Origin: Camarhynchus parvulus
Taxonomy: Eukaryota; Chordata; Aves; Passeriformes; Thraupidae
Direction of reading: 5' to 3'
Length of the DNA stretch: 64,000 bases
Assembly: GCF_901933205.1 (NCBI RefSeq)
Contig: NC_044591.1
Location: 4,003,501-4,067,500 of the forward strand
The translations under genes were made by a program, and so were the position numbers. Below are positions 11,575 to 20,768 of the stretch, piece after piece (positions within the stretch are counted from its first letter, which is position 1; every line of letters starts with the position of its first letter). Under the pieces are notes generated by a model, which worked only from the letters and a program-made list of their open reading frames with translations, was not told where the DNA came from and did not search any database.

Positions 11575-11594
11575 TCATGAATACACACTCCAGA
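11575..11594 (-). CDS. VAMP3: VAMP3 exon 5 (last six codons and stop)
   Basis: Acceptor CTCTTTGTAG. With the G from exon 4 it reads V-W-S-V-Y-S-stop (TGA at 11575-11577), the counterpart of the mammalian VWVVSS tail. Only 20 coding bases; found by phase and homology. Confidence 0.85.
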
Positions 11595-14500
11595 CTACAA
11601 AGAGAAGAAAAAGGTTGGATGATGCCCTTCAGCTCCTCGCCATAACAATCATGCCTTTTAAGAATTTAAGATAATAGAGATAAATCCCTCTTACATCCCT
11701 TAAACCTAAGAATTTGCCAACGTGTTGGTTTTCTAAGTTGTATTCTTCCCTTGTGCTTGCACACCAGGACTATGTGATTTCAATGGTTACTGCTGTGTTT
11801 GTTACTGTTACAGCACAAACTTAAAAACTTTATCTTCCCTTTAAACCCTTGGCAATTACATGAGGACTCAAAGACTGAACCATTCCATCCCTGGCTCTCT
11901 ATCCTAACCCAACATTAGTCTCATTTCACCAGCAGCCAAACCTCTGCTCAAAGGCTCCCTGGTACAGCAGTGCACTCGTAACTGCCACAAAAAAGCAGGA
12001 AGCCAAGGCAGATGATAACAGCTCTCAGACAAGGACAGAGTGTGGAATCTCGTGTTACACTTCCGCAGCTGTAAAATAAACCCAGGTCTGTTCCTGGTTT
12101 CCAAGCCCTTGCTGTTTTCACTTTCACCTTTGTCACCCTCACTCCTGGTTGAGATTCCAGTATTGGAGCTCCCACGTTATCACAGTCTGCCCCTCACTGC
12201 ATGCAATTGCTGTTAAATCCATCACTGCTATTTCAAATTCATGTTGGATATATTTCCCTCTGAGTATCCTGCCTTTGCTTAAACTGTACCAGTCAGCAAA
12301 TTAACACTATCCATTCCAAACTCAGGAGAAATCCCCATTTTGGTCAAACTTACCAATAATGATGATGATGATAATGACAACAACACCTATCAATATTGCC
12401 CACATCTGTGAAAAGAAGACATACAACAGTTACTACACACCACGCAACAGCACCAAGTGCCCCTCAGGGAATGGGAAATCAGCCCCTGCAAGGGACTTGC
12501 AGCACTCTCTGTCAGATCTAACGTGGCAAGCAAAGGTTCTTGAGTCAGCAAGCTCAATCCACTACTAGCACTCAGAGATGGCAGGCCATGCACACAGGCA
12601 CACAGAGCAATAAGGCTTTCTCCACATAAAGCCTGTCCCAAGTGAATGCACAAGCTGTTCTGTTACTCACCAAAGATGATTCCAACCTTTGGCAACAGCT
12701 ACAAGTACAGGAGTCTGAGTGAGCTTCTTCCACTTTCTGATACTTCCCACACATTAATTCAAGCTATGCATTTTTAGCCTTTTCTTCTTGTTTCTCAAGA
12801 TTACTGACTTGCTTCCCCCCTGGCCATTATCAGACAAGACCCTGCCTAGGGCAGCACAGCCAGTAACACACTGCTTGTTATTTTAATGCCATGCTTTAAA
12901 AACTAGATGCTGTGACTTAAAAAACACTGGCTAAACACTTTCTGCCTTTTGAGACACAAACTGTGAGAGTGCTCCAGGCACAGTGCAGGCACACAAACCA
13001 AGGTTACCTTGCAGTTCTTCCACCAGTACTTCCTCTTCAGCTTGGCTGCGCTGGTCTCGAACTGGGAGGCTCCTGCTTGCAGGGCATCAGCTCGGTCATC
13101 CAGCTCTGACAGCTTCTGATCCCGCTCCAGAACCTTGTCCACGTTCACCCTCATGATGTCAACAACCTGCAGTGAGAGACCACACAGTGCAACACAGCCA
13201 CGGACAGCTCCACAAGGCACTCGGTGTCTTCTCAGAAGCAGGAGCTATTATCTTTTAGTATATGCAGCCATAAGCTTAAAGAAAACTACAAGATCCACCT
13301 GTGGCTAGAAGCCCTGAATGCCTACTTTAAAAAGTCAGTTGTGGGGGTCCCAGCTGTGGGTTTCTCTGGGTCTGGATTGAAGGCACTGAGACAGTAGTTC
13401 ATGTTCACACTCAGGTGTTTATTATTTCTTATCAGTGAAACAGTCTCACTACTGTGAGTTCGGCAGCTTTTCATTAGAAGGCACAAAATGGCCAACAGTC
13501 TCTTGGTACAAGGGCTTTTAAGACTGAACTGTTCAATTAAGAGCTGACACCTGGATTATTTTCCCTTTTAACCCAATAACTGATCCCACAGAACTGCAAT
13601 GCAGACTTTACTGCCCAATTACAAAATGCCACCCAAACCCATGAAGAAGGAGGAAGAAGAAGAAACACAGGACGACACCCTGTGCCCTCCATCTTGCTGC
13701 CATCCACAACATAAAAAAACCCCAAAACCTCAATTTCTCACCAAGTGATGCACCCACACTACTCTCTATAATCTATTTCACACTTTTGTGAATTCTAGTC
13801 TATCTTGAAGTCTGGGAAACTTTCTCCATGGATGAGGGTCAGTGCTGCCCTGGGGGTCAGGGCACCCCAGAGCAGACAGAGAAATATTCCCAGTGTCCTG
13901 GGTTTCCATAATCAGTAGTGCTGGCATGCCTTCAAACTCGGGAAAGAATTCCTGACTTGCTTCAAAAGGAGTTGAGGAATATAAACATGATAGTAAACCA
14001 CATCAAGAAATATTTGCCAGTCAGCCTGCCTTTTGGATTCCACAAAAATCCCATTTGGTAGCCAGCTCTCAAGGCTACTGATGAGAAAAAAGCTTGTTCT
14101 CTGTAAACAACAGTTTTTGTTTTATGCCAAATCCTCAAGCACCAAGACTGCAGCTAATGTTTGGACACAGGGAACCTCTCTTTTCTTCCCCTTCATATAA
14201 AGCAGGGAAAACTGCTTTGGAAAAAAATATCCCTTCTAATTGCACAGGTTTCCTTCAGGAAGAGGTTGACACTACTACCAGACCAGACTTTTACCTCATC
14301 CACTTGGTGCTGGGTTTGCTGAAGCCGGCGATTGCTGCCAGCAGCCATGTTTGAGCTCCCAGGGACAGTGGCCGACCTGCCGTAAAGAAAGGCATCATTA
14401 CACACCTGACAGTCCTGAAAACTGGGAACTTGTATCCTTGTAATAAACACAGGGCAGTTTCTTACTGGAAAAATGATGTTTTAATAGCTGACAGTTGGGT

Positions 14501-15584
14501 GCAAGGTGTGCAGTGTGCCAAACATCTTGCCACCAAATTGCCTGCTGTGCTAAGAGGCAGCAGCAGCTTTGCAATGAGGCAGGGACAGCTCCAACAATGC
14601 TCCAGAGGCCTCAAAGAGTGAGCAGTTTGGGCTCAGGAGTGTTCTTTCTTTCCCATATGAACACAAATACTAAGCTTCAAGCAATAGTAGTTTACGAAAA
14701 ATTAAATATACTTATTATAACTCTGTGATTTTCCAGTAATGCTTCTCTATTCTTTTGAAACGGTTCATATGGAGCAAGAGAAAGCACCAGAAGGAAAAAG
14801 TATTTGGAAAATACAAAATTTACTTTTGGTCAGCTTTGAATTAGTAACAGAGTTCTTTTTACCATCTTTATAATGGATGCAAGAGCTTCTGTACATACTC
14901 CTCATTACATTTTCACCACTTGGCCAGGTTTTTAATACATATCTCTAGAGCCATCTGTACTCATATTTATTATGTATATATATCTATATAGGAATACATA
15001 TAAAGGAAATATGTATTTCCTTTTCTATGTTCTTACTTCTTTCACATCAGATGCTTGTTTAGTGCATCCTGGCACTCCAAACAGCCAAGTCCGACTGTTT
15101 CCTGTATTTACACATTTGCACATCGGCTTTAACTTGCCCGTAATGAGCACAGGCGCAAGGCGGGAGCCAGGGCACGGCTCGGACCGGCCCTGTACAGCAC
15201 TGTCACCGTTCTGGTGCCACCCTCCGGTGCCGCTTCAGTGCCGGTCCCAGGTGAGCAGGCTCGGAAATGACAGCGCTTCCTGCGAGCTTCCGAACACAGC
15301 AACTGCCGGTGCCCGGCGGGCGCTGTCCCGGCAGGGCGGGCCCTGCCCTCAGACGCGCCCGGGGCCGCGGGACAGCCGGGCCTGCGCAGCCCGGGCCAGC
15401 GCCCGCTCCCGGCCCGAGCGGCGCCTCAGGCGGGGCGGCCCAAGCACGGCCGGGCCGGGCCTCGCCTCCGCCGCCGCGGTGTCCGCCCGTCACGGAACCC
15501 CCGCCCGCGGGCCGGACCGGGCCCTGCTCCCGCCGCCCGGGCCCGCCCCGCTCCCCAGATCCCCCGCTCGCCCCGCACTCACAT
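11575..15584 (-). CDS. VAMP3: VAMP3 (cellubrevin), vesicle-associated membrane protein 3, complete
   Basis: An R-SNARE (v-SNARE) of recycling endosomes that pairs with plasma-membrane Q-SNAREs to drive vesicle fusion. Five exons join in phase: 15583-15584, 14295-14376, 13008-13166, 12354-12405, 11575-11594, giving 104 residues (human about 100). Order: variable N-terminus [20 protein letters not shown] motif from SNRRLQQTQ to LKRK, with the central Arg in VLERDQ; juxtamembrane KYWWKNCK; one C-terminal anchor rich in Val and Ile; tail VWSVYS. It is a tail-anchored protein with no signal peptide. VAMP2 and VAMP1 share the SNARE core, but the position between CAMTA1 and PER3 identifies VAMP3. 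The start codon is split by intron 1. Confidence 0.95.
12354..12405 (-). CDS. VAMP3: VAMP3 exon 4 (transmembrane anchor)
   Basis: Acceptor CACAG, donor TTATTG|GTAAGT. Encodes [10 protein letters not shown] followed by seven Ile, the membrane anchor. The repetitive ATC/ATT codons read as GAT/AAT on the plus strand. Leaves with one base. Confidence 0.93.
13008..13166 (-). CDS. VAMP3: VAMP3 exon 3 (SNARE core)
   Basis: Acceptor CCTGCAG, donor TGCAAG|GTAACC, 53 codons. Encodes [20 protein letters not shown], then [20 protein letters not shown], then KYWWKNCK. The zero-layer Arg and the tetanus/botulinum-B-type QF site region of the family are preserved. Confidence 0.97.
13340..13911 (-). mobile_element. 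Candidate endogenous-retrovirus solo LTR in VAMP3 intron 2
   Basis: LTR-like block on the minus strand, ending GGACCCCCACA, with AATAAA (complement of 13418-13423) near its 3' end. It resembles LTRs common in passerine genomes. TCAGT occurs at 13335-13339 and 13912-13916, a possible target duplication, but the right end does not show a clean terminal TG. No internal retroviral genes are present. Confidence 0.55.
14295..14376 (-). CDS. VAMP3: VAMP3 exon 2
   Basis: Acceptor TTTACGGCAG, donor GATGAG|GTAAAA. Encodes residues 1-28, ending [14 protein letters not shown], the N-terminal part of the SNARE motif. Phase 0 out. Confidence 0.94.
15583..15584 (-). CDS. VAMP3: VAMP3 exon 1: first two bases of the start codon
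   Basis: Sequence GCCAGGAT|GTGAGTG. Under the GT-AG rule the coding part of exon 1 is only AT; the G of ATG comes from exon 2 (CGGCAG|GTCGGCC), giving M-S-A. The 5' UTR extends to the right into the CpG island. Confidence 0.75.
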
Positions 15585-15718
15585 CCTGGCGGAGGGACGA
15601 GAACGGGGCCGCGGCGGCAGCGCCCGGGCGGGTCCAGCGGGAACTGCGCGCGGCGCCCCGCGCTGACGAGTCACGGGGCGGGCCCGGGGCGGGCTCAGGG
15701 CGGGATTGGGACCGGGAC

Positions 15719-15830
15719 GATGGGCGAGAGCCGAGCCCGGGGCGGGCTCGGGGCGGGGGCGATGGGCGAGGGCCGGGCCCGGGGCGAGGTCGGAGCAATG
15801 GGCGAGGGCGGGGCGCGGGGCGGGGCGCGG
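15719..15830. repeat. GC-rich minisatellite, about 40-bp unit, three copies
   Basis: Units starting GATGGGCGAGRGCC at about 15719 and 15761, then ATGGGCGAGGGCGGGG at 15798. They lie directly upstream of the VAMP3 core promoter and are G-rich enough to form quadruplex-like structures. Confidence 0.6.
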
Positions 15831-15929
15831 CCGTGCCCCTGCAGGCCGCGCTGTGGCCGCTGGGGGGCGCTGTGCCGGCCCTGCCCGCCCCGGACGGTGA
15901 TGGGAACGGGAACGGAGAGAGCGGCTGGG

Positions 15930-16055
15930 CATGGACACGGGGATGGACAGACACGGACACGGACATGGAGACACAGCCAGACATGGACACACAGCCACAC
16001 AGCGACAGGGACACACGGACATGGGCACACCCACTCGGACACACAGCCACAGCCA
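15930..16055. repeat. ACACGGACA-type imperfect repeat
   Basis: Degenerate tandem array of GGACACR / ACACAGCC words, about 125 bp, at the distal edge of the VAMP3 CpG island. Confidence 0.6.
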
Positions 16056-16329
16056 CGCGCATTCCGTGGTGTTGTCACTCGTGTCCGTGCAGCGCACGAG
16101 GGGGGCCGGGGGTGTCCTTGTCCTTGTCCCTGTCCCCTCCCCGGCTCCAGGGCCGCCCGGCGGGATCCCCGCTCTCGCTGCCCGGGTCCCGGCGGGGCCG
16201 GAGCCGCTCGGTGCTGTCGGTGACCGGAGCAGCCGCGGTCACACGGCGGGGCTCGGTGCTGCCGGCAGCGCTCCCGTAGGAGCCCCGGGGCTGCTCCGCC
16301 AGGGAACACCGGCCTCCGGTGGGAAGGAG

Positions 16330-17264
16330 GCACTGCCGACCTTTGCACCACGTGTTCTGAGTTATCTTTTCTTTTTTTCCCCTTATTAAACTTTATCTCT
16401 CCCCAGGCATTTTTTTCCCTCATGTTTGGTCTTCCAGTTCTCTCCCGCCACGCCCCTGGGATAAGGGAGGAGGCGCCTTCCTCCAGGACTGGGTCAACCT
16501 GCCTCGATGGTGAAGAACCCAGCAATTAACAGCCGTGTAAGATGGAAAAATGGGAGCAATTTGGAGAGTTAAATGCTGATTTATTCTAAAAGAGAAACCT
16601 AATTAAACTTTCACTGCAGTCAAGAAGAAACTCTCTTACTGAAATCTCGAATTCAGTTGTGGGGATGGGTATTGAAAGAGCATACTCATAAGGGTACTAA
16701 CACGGTCTCTGATAGACCAGATTAATTAATTAAAGCTGCTTTCAGGTTTTGCCTGCTGGGCTGGCCATGTAGTCTGGTACAAGATTTGTTCTCGAGGACC
16801 AGTTCATAAGTAACGTAAGTAACATATAAGTTCATAAGTAACATATTTGATTAGTGCAATAGTTGTTGTGTCTCAGTTAATTGCATCATTAAATGTGGCC
16901 CCTCAGGTTTCTGTATCAGCAGCCCTCTTGAATTCTGCTGTTTGACTCTGCTTTGTGTGCACTATAGGATTGAGCATTTTGCTACCAGCCCCATCTGGTT
17001 TCTCACAAAAACCCTGGAAGTGATTGCCCACTGAAGAGGAACTGCAAACCAGGCTCTGGGGGCTGCACCTGACACGGGCAGGCTGTGGGCTGTCACATCA
17101 TAACCCCCAAGAAATCAGACGCAATATTCTTACAAGCAGGTTGTGTAGAGCACAAACTTTTTTTTTTTCAGTGGTTCCTTAGAGTGACTAAAGGGCTACT
17201 TTGGCCCTCAAAGTGGGGTGGAAGAGATGTGTTCAAAAGAGATGTGTTCAGAAGAAGGCACACA
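16330..17264. other. Intergenic gap, VAMP3 promoter to CAMTA1 3' end
   Basis: About 0.9 kb with no gene. A short direct repeat (TTCATAAGTAAC twice near 16803-16845) and an isolated CACGTG near 16350 are the only structures seen. Confidence 0.6.
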
Positions 17265-17287
17265 CTTTGTATGGGGAAATTTTCTTT

Positions 17288-17293
17288 TTTAAT
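17288..17293 (-). terminator. Candidate CAMTA1 poly(A) signal ATTAAA
   Basis: Minus-strand ATTAAA with a GU-rich downstream element at about 17250-17264. Other AATAAA words lie further upstream in the UTR (for example around 19075 and 19095) and could give shorter 3' ends. Confidence 0.45.
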
Positions 17294-19566
17294 TTACAGC
17301 AGAAAGAATATAAAGCATTCAGAAAACATTTTCCATATTTTAAGGGCAATTCAAAACATTTTGCATGGTTCCAGCAGCTGAGTTCTTCAACAGATCCATT
17401 GATTCAGTGATGCTTTACATGCACAGTTACAAAAATAAAACTTACAAAAGAGAAGACATCTATACTAGTTTTACATGCAAGTCTTGGGGACCCCCCATTG
17501 GGCACCAGCTATTGTGTGGAACTGCCATAAGCGTGCAACCAGAGAGGGGGTTCATGTTATATTCTGTATTTCTTTCACACAGTATTACTGCTGTCGAATG
17601 TGTTTCACAAAGGAGCGATTCTATTATCAGAAGACAGAAGATCTGGCTCCTGGCACTTGGGAATTTGAATTTTCCTAGAAAGCTGCACTTACTTATATCT
17701 TAGGTGAAAATGTTAAGTTCCACAACCAAGAAGAGGGTTCGAAGAAATCACTTCACTGCGGGGGAGTGCTGCTCCCTGCCCAGTGACACACACTGAAGGG
17801 TTTCTGCCCGACACAACAAAGCACTTGGGAGCTGGGCTGGCTCCGAGCATGCCAGGCGTCCTGGAGCTGTGCTGCAGAACTGCCCGCATGCTCCACAGCC
17901 AGCACAGCCTTAAACGTTTGGCTGAAGCAGGATCTAGGTTAGTAGATACACCACCAGGCCCATGGATCTGGAAGAGTAATTTGAAATAGCTCTGTATATT
18001 ACTGAATGGTTTTCTGTAAAGACGAGGAGTTAAAACATTTCCACTGAGGTCACTACTCTTGTTAGGAACAGATCAATTCTATATTGTCACGTATTGGTTA
18101 ATGGGTGCAATATTTCAGTTTCCAAATGTCAAGAGTTCTTCCAGTACTAATACAGAGCATTTCCAATTCATTCCAAAGGAGATTCTTCAGCTTCTCCTGT
18201 TCTGTTTTGGCGTGAGAGGAAAATTTAATGGTTAAGGTTCCAATTGCAGACAGTAAATCAGGCCATGAGGCTGCCCACAGGCACAGTGTGAGTGCCAGGC
18301 CATTTGTTTTGCTTTTTTCCCTTTTTTTTAAAATTGAATCAGGTCATAAAGCAGCAGTTCAGAAATGTACAAGAGAATTCTGATAATGAGCTATAGCACA
18401 TCTACTGTAATTCAATGCTGGCAGTGAAAAGAAGTAATTAAAAACAGGTACAATTATAGAAAAGGCACCAAGAGCACTGACCCCAGTTTTTTTGCCACAA
18501 TCTTTGTTTTTACTCTTCTTTTAAAGACACCAGTTTCAAAGCTTCCTATGTGTGAATATTTTTTGGCTTCACAACAAGCCTTGCGTTTAAACATTGCAGT
18601 TGGTGGCCGGGATCAAGCAAGAACAACTATTCCAAAACTAACAATCTCAAATTTACACAAGTTCATTCAGAAATTTTAAACTGCCACGAGCGAGACAAAC
18701 AGACAGGAGCAGTTTCTGATCTCAGACACATGTACGTGACCCACAAGTAATGACACGGACTTCAGGAGTTTCTTCCCTTACATTCCTGTGTAATGAAGAT
18801 CAGAACTGGTTCCCATCGTTGAGAATCTGTGACAGTTTTAAATTAGTAGCTCAATTTAAAAAAAATCTAATTTCTTTGGCTCCTCACTATGTGGAAATAG
18901 CAATATACCATGACACCCCTACAGGATCAGTTTGCATCTTTTTTTTTAAGTTTTACTTAATTTTTTAAAATTTTTTGTGCAATTTTTATTACATTTTCTG
19001 ACTTCCAGCAGGAGATATGAAAATGTGAAACATATTTTCTACTTTCGTACTATTTATTTATTTTTTTTTCATTTTATGTTCATTCTAAGTGTTCTTTATT
19101 GGAGTGAGTGTATGGTGTTAAGCTAGATACGGTTTTTGTACTCTTATGATTATCTGCTTTGCAAAAGTAACTTAATTTTCTTAAGCAATATTAGCATTCA
19201 CATTACTTGGCACCATTGGCAAAAAAAAAAAAAAAAAAGACGGGGGTAAAAAAAAAGAAGGAAGGAATACATAAATTAAACCCAACTGAACCAAACTCCT
19301 GGTAGCCAAAATCAAATGTAAACATATCCTTTTTTTCTTTTTTTTTTTTTAAAGTAATGTTGCTCTGCCTTTTTTTTCCTAAGTCTAAATACAGTAGCTC
19401 TTTTTTGCCATTTAGTCATGCTTTAGCAAAAATGTTCTTCTAAAGAACATTTAAAATAAAGTTTCTTATAGTGAAATAAAGTTTTTGTTTCATTTTACAG
19501 ACCATAGCCACTAATGCTTTGCTTTGTTCATTTCTTTTTCTTGAGTTCATGCACATATCTCTTTAA

Positions 19567-19750
19567 TATATACAATATGTACAAACAATACATCCACACT
19601 CTTCTCGTTCATTCAGACAAAACTATACAAATAATAATTTTATCTTGCCAAGTTATTGACCCTTTGTGAATAAAATATTTAGTAATTAATCAATATATTC
19701 CCTTTCAAATATTTTTTTCTCATTTTCCATTTCTACCTTCTATATATACA
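19567..19750 (-). promoter_or_regulatory. Cluster of three Pumilio-response elements in CAMTA1 3' UTR
   Basis: Minus-strand TGTATATA at 19743-19750 and 19567-19574, and TGTACATA at 19576-19583, each an exact UGUANAUA. Pumilio proteins bind this word and usually lower mRNA stability or translation. Confidence 0.5.
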
Positions 19751-20704
19751 GAAACTGCCCAGATTTTGATGAAGTAGCCAAAATAAGAAATTTACTGGCC
19801 AGAATGCAGCACCACTGATCTTTAGGTGGCATAAAATGTCCAGGCAACATATGTACGTGACTCTGCAAAATGACAAGAGGTTTGACAAGTACATAAGAGA
19901 AAAAGCTACATGTTTTACAAATTATTTGAGAACTTAATTAAAACAATAGTACATGAAGGTAAGGCTAGAAAATAAAGTGCTGAACATGAGAGAAAGTACA
20001 TGACAGTTGATATGTTTGCAGGTTCTAGTAAAAATACAAAAAAAAAAGTGTAAAACTTGCTTAAGCTGCTCTCTCCATTCCTCATGCAATACCCGTGTCT
20101 CTCATCCACCAAACCCCTCCTGTAAGTTCCCACGGGATGTATTAAAAACCTGCAGATTTAAAAAGTTGCATTAAGTGTGCTGTAGAGGTTTAAATAAAAC
20201 ACAAAGGACAGGAGTGCGAAGGAAATGAGGATGCATGGACCCAATAAAGATGTACTGATCTAAGCCCCTCCACTGAGACTCTCAAAGCTTCAGTTTCTTG
20301 GAGATGACTGACAGGTGCAGGAACAGCATTCTTGTGTTGCTTGTGCATTCCCACCTTTTCTGAACAATATTTTTGGTATAATATTTGTACAGTTCCACAT
20401 GTTGTTTAATACAGCCCTATATGAAAAGGATAATTAATTAATCGCTTCTTCCTTCCTCCTCGGAGAATGAAGCAACTCACAATTTCCTCCTGGTGTCTTG
20501 TTTTCCCCACGATCCAACAGAAGATTGAGTTCCAAGATGTCTTGCTGAACAAATTAAAAGTTGTCCATGAAAGTGCAAATGCAATGACCAAAACATTACT
20601 GTTAAAATCCTGCAGCTGGTATTTCCAGAACTGCAGTGGGTATTTTTGTTGTTGTTGCATGTCTCTGCTAAAAACAGAAAATGAAAACAGTCTGAAAAGC
20701 AATG

Positions 20705-20768
20705 TCACATTGCTACGGGATGCTGCTGCGTATCTTCAAGTTCCTTGGCCTTTTTCAATTCTTTCACT
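20705..20768 (-). CDS. CAMTA1: CAMTA1 exon Q, terminal coding exon with two used frames
   Basis: Acceptor TTTTTTCAG. After exon P it reads SERIEKGQGT-stop (TGA at 20736-20738). Spliced directly from exon O it reads VKELKKAKELED...HPVAM-stop (TGA at 20705-20707). Both tails resemble ends I recall from mammalian CAMTA1 isoforms. Confidence 0.88.

Larger units (their letters stand above)
15200..16330. promoter_or_regulatory. VAMP3 promoter CpG island
   Basis: CpG-dense block around VAMP3 exon 1. On the minus strand a CCAAT box (complement of 15705-15709) followed by CCCGCCC lies about 120 bp upstream of the start codon, with several GC boxes. Long open frames here on both strands are GC artefacts. 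Confidence 0.8.
17265..20704 (-). other. CAMTA1 3' UTR (probable extent)
   Basis: AT-rich with long T tracts and no coding signal; about 3.4 kb, close to the mammalian UTR length as I remember it. The proposed end uses ATTAAA (complement of 17288-17293) followed 20-35 nt downstream by GTGTGTGCCTTCTTCT, a good GU/U-rich element. Contains three Pumilio-type UGUANAUA words. Confidence 0.55.

Noticed and set aside
14972..16279. 435-codon plus-strand frame at the VAMP3 promoter
   Set aside because: Compositional artefact of CpG island and minisatellite; begins in AT-rich non-coding sequence; no recognisable domain.
17255..17261. Minus-strand GTGCCTT, a miR-124 seed match
   Set aside because: It lies in the downstream element just beyond the proposed poly(A) cleavage site, so it would not be in the mature mRNA if that site is used.
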